From positions 1-42,090 of the forward strand of contig JAFQFC010000052.1 in NCBI GenBank assembly GCA_017415775.1: a stretch of DNA of 42,090 bases. Direction: 5' to 3'. The notes beneath the pieces are model-generated. The model was not told where the DNA came from and did not search any database. It was given only the letters and a program-made list of their open reading frames with translations. The stretch is from Oscillospiraceae bacterium. GTDB lineage: Bacteria; Bacillota; Clostridia; Oscillospirales; Oscillospiraceae. Each line of letters starts with the position of its first letter. The first letter of the stretch is position 1. A program made the position numbers and the translations under genes. Below, one piece after another: positions 1-8,165 of this stretch.

Positions 1-21
1 CTCGGGTTGCTCCAGCTACAC

Positions 22-53
22 TAAAACGAAACCTGGCGTTGATTAACGCCAGG
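22..53 (-). terminator. Intrinsic terminator, minus orientation
   Basis: A perfect 9-bp stem (CCTGGCGTT at 32-40 with AACGCCAGG at 45-53, 4-nt loop) is followed on the minus strand by TTTCGTTTTA. It has no T-tract on the plus strand, so it points leftwards. It lies just after the short open stretch at 66-134 and may have ended a gene that is no longer there. Confidence 0.6.
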
Positions 54-65
54 CCCCGCAAAGTA

Positions 66-134
66 TTAAATTGGTCTTCTGCCGCTGATTTGTGGGAACT
101 CGAACTCAATCAGTGTTGCACTTAGTTTGACAAT
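66..134 (-). pseudogene. Possible 3' remnant of an unidentified gene
   Basis: On the minus strand one frame is open for 22 codons, ending at TAA (66-68) and followed at once by a terminator. It has no start codon and an in-frame stop lies directly upstream at 135-137. The terminal peptide reads LIEFEFPQISGRRPI. A coding tail plus its own terminator without a gene body suggests a deletion remnant, but 22 codons can be open by chance and I do not recognise the peptide. Confidence 0.2.
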
Positions 135-140
135 TCACTT

Positions 141-185
141 TTTTCAAAGAAAAGCGTCCCCGCCGCATTGCGGCAGAGACGCTTT
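141..185 (-). terminator. Terminator of the CapD-like gene
   Basis: A hairpin with outer stem AAAGCGTC (151-158) / GACGCTTT (178-185) and inner stem GCCGC/GCGGC is followed on the minus strand by TCTTTGAAAAAAGTG. It lies 11 bases beyond the stop of the minus-strand gene at 196. Confidence 0.75.
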
Positions 186-195
186 GTGTGTCAGA

Positions 196-2061
196 TCAAT
201 GGCCCTGAGGATGATAGGTGGGAACGATGGCTGCCACGATGTCCTTGATATTGTCGGACTCCTGCTCGCAGGCGGTGCGCAGCTCTTCCAGCTGCCGGGC
301 AAACAGCTCGTCGTCCATTTCGATGGGGCGGCCGATGTGGATCAGCTGGTTGTCGGTGCTCTTCAGTCCTTCCTCCTTCATCAGCAGCTCTTCAAACAGT
401 TTTTCGCCGGGACGGAGGCCGGTATAGACGATCTTGATGTCCACATCCGGCTCGTAACCGGACAGACGGATCAGGTTGCGGGCCATGTCGGCAATGCGGA
501 CGGGCTGGCCCATGTCCAGAATGAAGATCTCGCCGCCGTGGGCGTAGTAACCGGCCTGCAGCACCAGGGACACTGCCTCGGGAATGGTCATGAAGTAGCG
601 GATGATATCGGGGTGCGTCACCGTGACGGGGCCGCCTTCGGCGATCTGCTTTTTGAAGAGGGGGATCACGCTGCCGTTGCTGCCCAGTACGTTGCCGAAG
701 CGAACGGCTACGAAATCGGTTTCGCTGCGGCGGTTCATCATCTGCACCACCATCTCGCACAGGCGCTTGGAGGCGCCCATGATGTTGGTGGGGTTGACGG
801 CCTTGTCGGTGGAGATCAGCACGAACTTTTTCACGCCGCACTTGGCAGCGGCTGCAGCGGTTTTATAAGTACCCAGAACGTTGTTCTTGATGGCCTCGTT
901 GGGGCTGTCCTCCATCAGCGGCACATGCTTATGAGCCGCAGCGTGGAACACGATGTCGGGCCGATAGGTGGCCATCACGTCGTTGATGCGGGCGGTGTTG
1001 CGGACGGAGCCCACCAGTGCTACCAGATCCAGTTCCGGCAGAGTGCGCTTGAGCTCCATCTGAATATCGTAGAGGTTGTTTTCATAAACATCAAAAATGA
1101 TGAGCTGACGGGGATTGCTCATGGCGATCTGGCGGCACAGCTCGCTGCCGATACTGCCGCCGCCGCCGGTGACCATGACCACTTTGCCGCCGATGTAGTT
1201 GTAGATCTCATCCAGATTGACACGGATGGGATCACGGCCCAGCAGGTCCTGCACCTCTACGTCCTTCAGCTGGCTGACGCTGACTTCTTCATTGACCAGC
1301 TGAGAGATGGTGGGGATCACCTGCAGTCTGCACTTGGTGGTGCTGCAGATGTTCAGGATCTCCTTGCGGGCTTCGGGAGTAGCGGTAGCGATGGCGTAAA
1401 CAATGCGGTCTACCTCATATTTCTTGGCAGCGGCAGGAATGTCGTGACGATTGCCCACAACCCGCACGCCTTCCAGGAACATATGGAGCTTACCGGGGTT
1501 ATCATCCACCAGACAGACGACCCGGGCATTCAGGTTCGGATTGGAGGAAAACTCCCGCATCAGAGACTGGGCGGCGGCGCCGGCACCGACGATCATCAAC
1601 CGCTCTGCAGGCTGGTCGGGTCCTTTGCGCAGGTGGAGGCTCTGCTGCTTGAACATACGGTAGGAGACATGCAGGACGCAGGAGCCAACGATGGCCAGCA
1701 CGAAGCCCAGACAGTAGAAGGAGCGGGGCAGATCCAGCTTCAGCATGATGGACAGGAACAGGCCCAGGCACAGCAGGATGCCGTGGCCCACCAGCAGACG
1801 CTGCAGATCCCGCAGGCCCACATATCGCCAAATGCAGTTGTAGGAGCCGGTCAGGGCCAGGACCGTCACGCTGATGAGACACCACCAGCCGATCACAGAC
1901 CCATAGACAGACGTGAAGCGGACGGGAATGGTGCCAAATTCAAAGCGCACCCACAGCGCCAGATAAAAAGCGGCGGCGATCCACAGCGCATCCAGCACCA
2001 GCACAAAAGCGGAGCGTGCCAGACGGCGGCTGTTGTATGTTGTCAGTTTCATGTTGGGCAT
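196..2061 (-). CDS. CapD/FlaA1-like membrane nucleotide-sugar dehydratase/epimerase
   Basis: This 621-residue protein belongs to the long CapD/WbpM/PglF group, which converts UDP-GlcNAc to a UDP-4-keto-6-deoxy sugar for capsule, O-antigen or glycan synthesis. The first ~130 residues contain four hydrophobic segments. A first Rossmann-like domain follows with GAGAAAQSL near residue 155. The C-terminal SDR domain begins with the NAD motif TGGGGSIGSE near residue 300 and contains STDKAVNPTNIMGASKR, where Met replaces the usual catalytic Tyr as in WbpM-type dehydratases. The ATG at 2061 has AAGAAGG 7 bases upstream. It is transcribed alone between its own promoter and terminator. The exact sugar product cannot be read from the sequence. 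Confidence 0.9.
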   Translation of the reverse strand: MPNMKLTTYNSRRLARSAFVLVLDALWIAAAFYLALWVRFEFGTIPVRFTSVYGSVIGWWCLISVTVLALTGSYNCIWRYVGLRDLQRLLVGHGILLCLGLFLSIMLKLDLPRSFYCLGFVLAIVGSCVLHVSYRMFKQQSLHLRKGPDQPAERLMIVGAGAAAQSLMREFSSNPNLNARVVCLVDDNPGKLHMFLEGVRVVGNRHDIPAAAKKYEVDRIVYAIATATPEARKEILNICSTTKCRLQVIPTISQLVNEEVSVSQLKDVEVQDLLGRDPIRVNLDEIYNYIGGKVVMVTGGGGSIGSELCRQIAMSNPRQLIIFDVYENNLYDIQMELKRTLPELDLVALVGSVRNTARINDVMATYRPDIVFHAAAHKHVPLMEDSPNEAIKNNVLGTYKTAAAAAKCGVKKFVLISTDKAVNPTNIMGASKRLCEMVVQMMNRRSETDFVAVRFGNVLGSNGSVIPLFKKQIAEGGPVTVTHPDIIRYFMTIPEAVSLVLQAGYYAHGGEIFILDMGQPVRIADMARNLIRLSGYEPDVDIKIVYTGLRPGEKLFEELLMKEEGLKSTDNQLIHIGRPIEMDDELFARQLEELRTACEQESDNIKDIVAAIVPTYHPQGH

Positions 2062-2147
2062 AGAAAAACCTTCTTTTTAAGTAATCAGCGAGTGTACAGG
2101 CTGCACAGCAGAAACCCTCGCATAAAATCGGTATTATATCATTTTAC

Positions 2148-2176
2148 AGTATAGCGCACTTTCTCGACAATTTCAA
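2148..2176 (-). promoter_or_regulatory. Sigma-A type promoter for the CapD-like gene
   Basis: On the minus strand TTGAAA (2176-2171) and TATACT (2153-2148) are 17 bases apart. The site lies about 90 bases upstream of the ATG at 2061 with no gene between. Confidence 0.65.
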
Positions 2177-2233
2177 CAAGAAAGAAGCGGAAGCGTGTTC
2201 CTTTCCCTAACGGAAAAGGAACGCAGGTTTTTC

Positions 2234-2261
2234 TTGCATTTTCATGCGGGATATGTATAAT
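2234..2261 (+). promoter_or_regulatory. Sigma-A type promoter for the first NhaC gene
   Basis: TTGCAT (2234-2239) and TATAAT (2256-2261) are 16 bases apart, with TG one base before the -10 box (extended -10). The start codon is at 2349. The 287-base gap between the two divergent genes holds this promoter and the minus-strand one at 2148-2176; I see nothing else in it. Confidence 0.7.
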
Positions 2262-2348
2262 AAATTCAACAGATAAAGAAATGTTCTGGGCGGAGTTGGA
2301 CAGCAAATGGGAAAATATACATAACTCTGCCGGAAAGGAAGTTAGTTT

Positions 2349-3782
2349 ATGGAAAACAAGAAGGAAAGAACACCCCGGATGCCGAAGCTGTGGGAAGCCC
2401 TGCTGGTGCTGGGCCTGCTGATCGCCGTACTGGCCGTCGGCATTATCGTTTACGGGGTGGACCCCCACATCCCCATGTTCGTCGGCACCATCGGTGCGGC
2501 GCTGATGGCCCTGCATCTGGGCTACAAGTGGAGTGCCATCGAGAAGTCCATGCTGGACGGCATCTATAAGGCACTGCAGTCCGTCATCATTCTGGCCATC
2601 ATCGGTATCCTGACCGGTGTGTGGCTGGATGCCGGTGTGGTCCCCACCATGATTTACTACGGTCTGCAGATCCTCTCTCCCGGCATCTTCTACCTGGGTG
2701 CCCTGCTGATCTGCTCCATCACCGCCCTGGCCACCGGTACTTCCTGGGGTACCATGGGCACGATGGGTGTGGCCCTGATGGGTATTGGTTTCGGCCTGGG
2801 TATGAACCCCGCCGTTACTGCCGGCGCCATCATCTCCGGCGCTTACTTCGGCGACAAGATGTCTCCTCTGTCCGACACCACCAACCTGGCCCCTGCCATG
2901 GCCGGCACCGACGTGATGACCCACGTGAAGTTCATGCTGCCCTCCACCATCGCAACCTACCTGGTGGCCGCCGTGTTCTTCCTGGTGATGGGACTGGTGC
3001 AGTACCAGGGCGGTGAGGCGGATATGTCCAGCGTGACTACCCTGAGTGCGGCACTGAAGGATATGTTCACCATCAACCCGCTGCTGCTGCTGCCTCCCGT
3101 GGTGGTCATCGTGGCGGTGGCGCTGAAAATGCCCGCTATTCCCGGTATCGTGCTGGGTATCGTTACCGGTGCCATCGTGGGTATGATCTTCCAGCCCGAA
3201 TGCTCTCTGGGCACTCTGTTCTCCTGCGGCATGAACGGCTTCTCCTGCGAGACCGGTATCTATGAGATCGACGAGCTGCTCAACAGCGGCGGCCTGATGA
3301 ACATGATGTTCTCCATCTCCATGACCATCATCGCCATGATGTTCGGCGGTATCATGGAGGATACCCACCAGCTGGAAGTCATCGTGGACAAGGTCAAGAC
3401 GCTGGCCAAGAACCCTGCCGGCCTGGTGGCCCTGACGGAAGTGACCTGCGTGGCCTCCAACGCCACTATGCCCGAGCAGTATATCTCCATCGTGGTGCCC
3501 GGCCGTATGTATGCTGAGGAGTACAAGAAGAAGGGCCTGCACCCGGCAACATTGTCCAACGCTCTGGAATCTGCCGGTACCGTGACCTCCGCCCTGATCC
3601 CCTGGAACACCTGCGGTGTGTTCATTCTGGGCACGCTGAACATTGGCGTGGCACAGTATGCGCCCTACGCCGTGTTCAACTGGCTGATGCCCCTGGTGAC
3701 CATTGCCATGGCCTACATGGGCTGGACGGTGGCCAACGCCGACGGCGTGCGCCTGAGCAAGGCAAAGAAGGCTGCCAAGTAA
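2349..3782 (+). CDS. nhaC: NhaC-family Na+/H+ antiporter (477 aa)
   Basis: A polytopic membrane protein of about 11-12 hydrophobic segments. It carries the family signatures ATGTSWGTMGTMGVALMG (near residues 125-145) and SGAYFGDKMSPLSDTTNLA (near 160-180), typical of the NhaC family, which exchanges Na+ for H+ or, in some members, couples it to organic acids (the malate/lactate antiporter MleN). GGAAAGGAAG precedes the ATG. The gene stands alone between a promoter and a bidirectional terminator, so no neighbour helps decide the substrate. A second, longer family member lies at 21832-23523. Confidence 0.88.
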   Translation: MENKKERTPRMPKLWEALLVLGLLIAVLAVGIIVYGVDPHIPMFVGTIGAALMALHLGYKWSAIEKSMLDGIYKALQSVIILAIIGILTGVWLDAGVVPTMIYYGLQILSPGIFYLGALLICSITALATGTSWGTMGTMGVALMGIGFGLGMNPAVTAGAIISGAYFGDKMSPLSDTTNLAPAMAGTDVMTHVKFMLPSTIATYLVAAVFFLVMGLVQYQGGEADMSSVTTLSAALKDMFTINPLLLLPPVVVIVAVALKMPAIPGIVLGIVTGAIVGMIFQPECSLGTLFSCGMNGFSCETGIYEIDELLNSGGLMNMMFSISMTIIAMMFGGIMEDTHQLEVIVDKVKTLAKNPAGLVALTEVTCVASNATMPEQYISIVVPGRMYAEEYKKKGLHPATLSNALESAGTVTSALIPWNTCGVFILGTLNIGVAQYAPYAVFNWLMPLVTIAMAYMGWTVANADGVRLSKAKKAAK

Positions 3783-3790
3783 CAACGCAT

Positions 3791-3829
3791 AAAAAAAGAA
3801 CTCCGACTGCGGTCGGAGTTCTTTTTTTG
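3791..3829. terminator. Bidirectional terminator between nhaC and the ATP-grasp gene
   Basis: A-tract, stem GAACTCCGAC / GTCGGAGTTC, then a seven-T tract. It serves the plus-strand nhaC and the convergent minus-strand gene, whose stop is at 3830. Confidence 0.85.
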
Positions 3830-4852
3830 TCAGCGCTTGAATTCGGGAACGAGCTTCATGATGGTGGGCAGCATGCCCTGCTTTTCCGGCGTCTGGGCAG
3901 GCAGCTGCCAGAAGTCGTGAGCAGTGTAGTTGTTGCCCTCGATGATCACGGGGCCGTCGGGGGTGATGCCTACGTCCCAGCCCATATAGCGCATCTGGGG
4001 GATCTTCAGCGCAGCCTTTTTCACCATTTCGCAGGCCTCGAAGAAGCAGGGAACGTCACGGCCCACCAGCTTCACGTGGGTCATGGGATGCTCATCATAG
4101 GTGATTCCCAGAGAGCCGTCGCCGCTGACGCCGGGAGAGCAGATCTTGCCGGTCTGCAGATCCACACGGCAGCCGAAGCCGTAGTTGTCCACCACACGGC
4201 CGTTGAGGCCGAACTTCTGGGTAGCGAACAGCACGTGAGGCGTACCGTCGGAGGCCACCAGTGTGATCAGGCGCATGCAGTTCATGGCGTGGGGATAAAC
4301 CTCAGTGTTGTCGGGATGCTGCACCAGCAGCGTTTCCAGCAGCCATGCATCCAGCTCGGGCAGAGCGGCATAGAAGGCGTCAAAGTCGGCATATTCCCGG
4401 CTGTCGATCTTCTGGCAGCCACGGCCGCAGGAGCTGTCGTGGGCGGGCTTGCTGAACATGACGGGATTCTTCTCCACAAAGGCACGGACCTCTTCCTTGG
4501 AAGCGGTGCGGCAGTCCACAAAGTCACGCTTGGTGAACTCGTGGTAGATCTGCTGGAACTCTTCCTTGTGGTCGTAGATGTGGTAGTAGCTCTCGTCGTT
4601 GAGGTGGGTGATCAGCTTCTTGGAGACCACGCGCGTGACATAGGTGGCACGCTGCTTGTCCGTCAGATCCCAGAAACCGAAGGTCAGATAGTCGTAGTAA
4701 CCGGCGCCGAACTTTCTGGCGCAGTGGATCATGTCCAGCGTCAGCCACAGCTTGTTTTTGCCGGAAAACTTGTGGGTGCGCTCCAGCACCTCGGAGAACT
4801 TTTCAAAGCTCATGCCGGAAAGGACACGGAGATAATATTTCAGGTTAGGCAT
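3830..4852 (-). CDS. Sugar-transfer-associated ATP-grasp protein
   Basis: This 340-residue protein resembles the ATP-grasp family found near polysaccharide and cell-surface glycan genes (ATPgrasp_ST type). ATP-grasp enzymes join a carboxylate to an amine or thiol through an acyl phosphate. Supporting motifs are VMFSKPAHDSSCGRGC at about 131-146 (nucleotide-binding Lys135 plus a flexible loop) and PVIIEGNNYTAHDFWQLP near residues 300-318 (metal-binding Glu and Asn). AAAGGTGA precedes the ATG at 4852. It is transcribed alone. The substrate is unknown; the CapD-like gene nearby fits a glycan role only weakly, since it is a separate transcript. Confidence 0.75.
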   Translation of the reverse strand: MPNLKYYLRVLSGMSFEKFSEVLERTHKFSGKNKLWLTLDMIHCARKFGAGYYDYLTFGFWDLTDKQRATYVTRVVSKKLITHLNDESYYHIYDHKEEFQQIYHEFTKRDFVDCRTASKEEVRAFVEKNPVMFSKPAHDSSCGRGCQKIDSREYADFDAFYAALPELDAWLLETLLVQHPDNTEVYPHAMNCMRLITLVASDGTPHVLFATQKFGLNGRVVDNYGFGCRVDLQTGKICSPGVSGDGSLGITYDEHPMTHVKLVGRDVPCFFEACEMVKKAALKIPQMRYMGWDVGITPDGPVIIEGNNYTAHDFWQLPAQTPEKQGMLPTIMKLVPEFKR

Positions 4853-4882
4853 TTTCAGTCACCTTTCTTGCGGAATGAAAAG

Positions 4883-4912
4883 ATTATAACACGAAAGCGG
4901 CCGCTCTGTCAT
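4883..4912 (-). promoter_or_regulatory. Promoter of the ATP-grasp gene
   Basis: On the minus strand ATGACA (4912-4907) and TATAAT (4888-4883) are 18 bases apart, with TG one base before the -10 box (extended -10). It lies 31 bases from the ATG, between this gene and the end of alr. Confidence 0.6.
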
Positions 4913-4936
4913 CCCCGGAAGGGGGATTTTGCAGAA

Positions 4937-6058
4937 TTATTCCGCTGTGTAGACCCGGGGTACCCGGCGGGTCAGGCCGCAGACGATCTCATCGGGGGTG
5001 ATCCCGGCCAGATTTGCCATGCGTTCCAGACTGATGTGGGGGCCCACCAGCTCGGCCTCGTCGCCACGCTGCACACCGGGGATGTGGGTCACATCCACCA
5101 TGAACTGATCCATGCAGACCCGTCCGATGATGGGCGCCTCCACGCCCCGGATCACCACGCAGCCCCGGTTGGACAGGGCCCGGTTGTAGCCGTCGGCGTA
5201 GCCCACGGGAATGGTGGCAATGACGGTGGGACGGTCGGTGACATAGGTGCCGCCGTAGCCCACCTGGGTCCCGGCGGGGACGGTTTTGACGTGGGAAACG
5301 CCGGCATCCCAGCGGAAGATCTGCTCCAGACCGAACTGAGGCCACACGTCCTCGTCCACGGGGCAGATGCCGTACAGCGCATCGCCTACCCGGACGGCGT
5401 TCAGCTGCCGGCCGGGACGAAGCAGCACGGTGGCGCTGTTGGCGGCGTGCAGCAGAGGAATAGACAAGCCCTGTGCAGCCAGCGCATCGGCCACACGGCA
5501 CAAGCGAGCGTACTGCAGCTCCGTTTCCGGGGCGTCCAGCTCGTCGGCCCGGGGGAAGTGAGTGAAAAGACCCTCGATGCGCAGATGCTCCATGGCGGCG
5601 ATCTGTAGAATGGCGGGCACGGTGGCGTCATCCTCGGCGGCAAAGCCGATGCGGCTCATGCCGGTGTCCAGCTTGATGTGGATGGGGTGGACAACGCCCT
5701 TCTCTGCGGCCAGAGCGTTCAGCTTGGCCGCCGTCTCCACGGAAAAGATGGTGGGGGTCAGGTCATATGTCAGCAGCTGGCCCAGATCTTCGTCCCGGGT
5801 GTCACCCAGCAGCAAAATGGCGCAGTCATCGGCGCCGCTGCGGCGCAGCTCGGCGCCTTCTTCCCAGATGGCCACAGCGAAGCGCTCCACGCCGCAGGCG
5901 CGGAAGGTAGGATAAAGCCCCGCCGCACCCTGACCGTAGCTGTCGGCCTTCACCACGGCGATCAGTTCCACGCCCGGTTCCAACCGGCTCTGGATGTTGC
6001 GGATGTTGCGCTGCAGCCGTCCCAGAGAAATGGTGGCCTGCGAGCGATGTGTCAGCAT
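4937..6058 (-). CDS. alr: Alanine racemase
   Basis: PLP-dependent racemase that interconverts L- and D-alanine for peptidoglycan. The 373-residue form has the PLP lysine in ELIAVVKADSYGQGA (Lys37), GYGGTYVTDRP with TIPVGYADGYNR in the C-terminal half, and the motif APIIGRVCMDQFMVDVT. The frame continues to a GTG at 6067, but that GTG is itself part of the ribosome site GAGGTG (6070-6065), which is 6 bases from the ATG at 6058, so I chose the ATG. It follows gatD almost without a gap, so D-Ala supply and D-Glu amidation appear to share one transcript with murT and mnmG. Confidence 0.93.
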   Translation of the reverse strand: MLTHRSQATISLGRLQRNIRNIQSRLEPGVELIAVVKADSYGQGAAGLYPTFRACGVERFAVAIWEEGAELRRSGADDCAILLLGDTRDEDLGQLLTYDLTPTIFSVETAAKLNALAAEKGVVHPIHIKLDTGMSRIGFAAEDDATVPAILQIAAMEHLRIEGLFTHFPRADELDAPETELQYARLCRVADALAAQGLSIPLLHAANSATVLLRPGRQLNAVRVGDALYGICPVDEDVWPQFGLEQIFRWDAGVSHVKTVPAGTQVGYGGTYVTDRPTVIATIPVGYADGYNRALSNRGCVVIRGVEAPIIGRVCMDQFMVDVTHIPGVQRGDEAELVGPHISLERMANLAGITPDEIVCGLTRRVPRVYTAE

Positions 6059-6068
6059 CGGAGACACC

Positions 6069-6803
6069 TCACTTTTCCGAGCGCAGACGCAGCTGCTGCT
6101 CGGCGGCGATATAGGATTCCTCCATGTGGGGGATGCGGGGCAGGGGAGTGCTCAGCGCTTCGCCCCGACGGGAACAGATGATGGCGGCCACATGCTCCAG
6201 CAGGCGGGGATTCTTCACCAGCAGAGGGCCGGTCAGATGCGAGCCCATCACATTGCCGATCAGCACACCTTCACCGCCGCCGCTTTTTTCGTTGCCCCAG
6301 CCCAGAGCACAGTCGGTCAGCAGGGGGCGCTCCACGCCGGAGATGACGGAGGACTTGTTGAGGAAGCCCACGATGGCAGCATCGAAGAGTTCGGTGTGGC
6401 CGTAGACGTCGATGACCTGACGGCGGGCGGACTGGACGGCGGTGAAGTCCGCCAGACCCAGCGCCTCATAGGTGCCCTGCTCGTCGGTAATGCTCTTGCC
6501 CAGCAGCTCCATGGCGGTGCCGCAGAACAGCATGGGGACGCCGGAGTCCGCCAGCGTGCGGATATCATCGGCAAAGCGGCGGAAGTCCCGCAGTGCAGCC
6601 TTCTGGCTGCGCTCGGTGCCGGCGCCCATGAAGATAAAGTCGGCGTCGGAGAGGTTGACTTCTTCGCCGGGGGCCACCGTCACCACGTCCACGCTGTGGC
6701 CCAGCAGCTCCAGATAGCGGCGCAGTACGGTGAGGTTGGCGTAGCTGCCGTACAGATTCATCAGGTGGGGATAGAAATGAATGATCTTGCAGTTCATGTT
6801 CAA
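6069..6803 (-). CDS. gatD: Lipid II isoglutaminyl synthase, glutaminase subunit GatD
   Basis: A class I glutamine amidotransferase-like subunit that releases ammonia from glutamine for MurT, which amidates the D-Glu of lipid II to D-isoglutamine. The nucleophile is Cys94 in MLFCGTAMELLG and the catalytic histidine is His189 in NVMGSHLTGPLL; both numbers match those known for the Staphylococcus aureus protein. Length (244 aa) is usual. Its ATG overlaps the end of murT by 4 bases (ATGA), the normal arrangement for an obligate heterodimer. Confidence 0.93.
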   Translation of the reverse strand: MNMNCKIIHFYPHLMNLYGSYANLTVLRRYLELLGHSVDVVTVAPGEEVNLSDADFIFMGAGTERSQKAALRDFRRFADDIRTLADSGVPMLFCGTAMELLGKSITDEQGTYEALGLADFTAVQSARRQVIDVYGHTELFDAAIVGFLNKSSVISGVERPLLTDCALGWGNEKSGGGEGVLIGNVMGSHLTGPLLVKNPRLLEHVAAIICSRRGEALSTPLPRIPHMEESYIAAEQQLRLRSEK

Positions 6804-8128
6804 GCCTCCTTCTGGGTGTGGGAGAGGAACTTCTGCCGGTCGGAGAAGCAGGTCACCACATACAGCTTGCCTGCGCCTTCGACCTTCATTTTCTCTGCCA
6901 GAGCGTTGATGTCAGCGTGATATTCCACCTTTTCCGGGTCGATGCCGGTAAAGGAGAAGCGCAGAGCCAGATCGTGACAGTACTGGCCCACCAGCAGGAT
7001 CTTCTCCACCTGCGGCGTGTTCAGCAGGTCGAAGTCGATGTCCCACAGCCAGCTGGTCTCGCTGGTGAAATACTTGCGGCTGACGGCGTCCAGGATCACC
7101 ATCACGGTGCAGGGCTCCTTCAGGGCGGCCACGTACCGCAGATTGGTGTCGTAAGCCACGCTGTTTTCGTGCTTGCTCACCAGCAGCGTGCCGTCGTAAC
7201 CGCCGATGGTGAAGCGGACCACACGGCCGTTTTTCAGAATGTAGTTGTCAATGACCTGGGCAATGGTCTCGGAGGAGACACCGCACTCCCGGCACACGGC
7301 GTAGGCGGCCAGAATGTTGTAGACGTTGTAAATGCTGCGCAGGGCCAGATGCACCTGCACCTCGCCGTCGATGGTCAGCACGCCCTGCTCCAGATCGGCA
7401 TCGGTGACAGCATAGTCGGTGTCGTGGCGGCTGTGGCCGCAGCCGGTGCAGGTGTAGGCGCCGATGTGGTTGTAGTGGGCGAATTCATAGGTCATGGGCG
7501 CCTTGCACAGAGGGCAGTAGGTGCCGTCACGGTACACGCCGGTGGGCGCATCGGAGGACAGGGTGCAGCGGTCCAGACCGAACCACTTCACATTGTCGTG
7601 GCCCTTGGCAAAGCAGGACACCAGCGGATCGTCGGCGTTGAGCAGCAGCTTTGTGTCCGGATGGATGGCCGGGGCGATAGCGTCATACACCGACTCGCTG
7701 TGACCGTTGCGGGTCAGCTGGTCACGGTAGAGATTGGTGATGACGAACTCTGTGGGGCGGAAATAGCGGAAGCTGTGCACTGCATAGCGCTCGTCGGACT
7801 CCACCAGCAGCACGTCGGCGTCCAGCTTGCCGCTGAAGCTGCAGCAGGAGAGGATGGCCGTGGCCACGCCGTCCACCTGATTGGAACCCTCGTTGTTGTA
7901 CACCACCCGCTGGCCGTCGGCACGCAGGATGGCGGCGATCATCTCCACCGTGGAGGTCTTGCCGTTGCTGCCGGTGACGGCGATGATGCGCTTAGGCAGC
8001 TGCACCCGGGTAAGAATGTCGGGACACAGGCGCAGAGCCACCTTGCCGGGCAGGGAGCTGCCGCGGCCGGTCAGCTTGCCCACAAAGCGGATCATTTTAC
8101 AGATCAGGATCACAAAGAATTTTTTCAT
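6800..8128 (-). CDS. murT: Lipid II isoglutaminyl synthase, Mur-ligase subunit MurT
   Basis: A Mur ligase-like subunit that activates the alpha-carboxylate of D-Glu in lipid II with ATP and, with GatD ammonia, forms D-isoglutamine. The 442-residue protein has the ATP loop GSNGKTS at 53-59 and the four-cysteine zinc ribbon that marks MurT (Cys205, Cys208, Cys227, Cys230, in CPLC and CTGC), inserted in the central domain, followed by the C-terminal DUF1727-like region. AAGGAG precedes the ATG. It sits 37 bases after mnmG without a terminator. Confidence 0.93.
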   Translation of the reverse strand: MKKFFVILICKMIRFVGKLTGRGSSLPGKVALRLCPDILTRVQLPKRIIAVTGSNGKTSTVEMIAAILRADGQRVVYNNEGSNQVDGVATAILSCCSFSGKLDADVLLVESDERYAVHSFRYFRPTEFVITNLYRDQLTRNGHSESVYDAIAPAIHPDTKLLLNADDPLVSCFAKGHDNVKWFGLDRCTLSSDAPTGVYRDGTYCPLCKAPMTYEFAHYNHIGAYTCTGCGHSRHDTDYAVTDADLEQGVLTIDGEVQVHLALRSIYNVYNILAAYAVCRECGVSSETIAQVIDNYILKNGRVVRFTIGGYDGTLLVSKHENSVAYDTNLRYVAALKEPCTVMVILDAVSRKYFTSETSWLWDIDFDLLNTPQVEKILLVGQYCHDLALRFSFTGIDPEKVEYHADINALAEKMKVEGAGKLYVVTCFSDRQKFLSHTQKEA

Positions 8129-8165
8129 AGGATCAGCTCCTTTTTCAAGTTGCGTGAATGCGTGG

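Noticed and set aside
127-2154. A 675-codon plus-strand open frame opposite the CapD-like gene
   Set aside because: It is antisense to a gene with clear motifs and its peptide is rich in His, Gly, Asp and Gln as expected of a shadow frame in GC-rich DNA.
2139-3785. A 548-codon minus-strand frame opposite the first NhaC gene
   Set aside because: Low-complexity, His/Gly-rich peptide with no motif; it mirrors the third-base bias of the antiporter.
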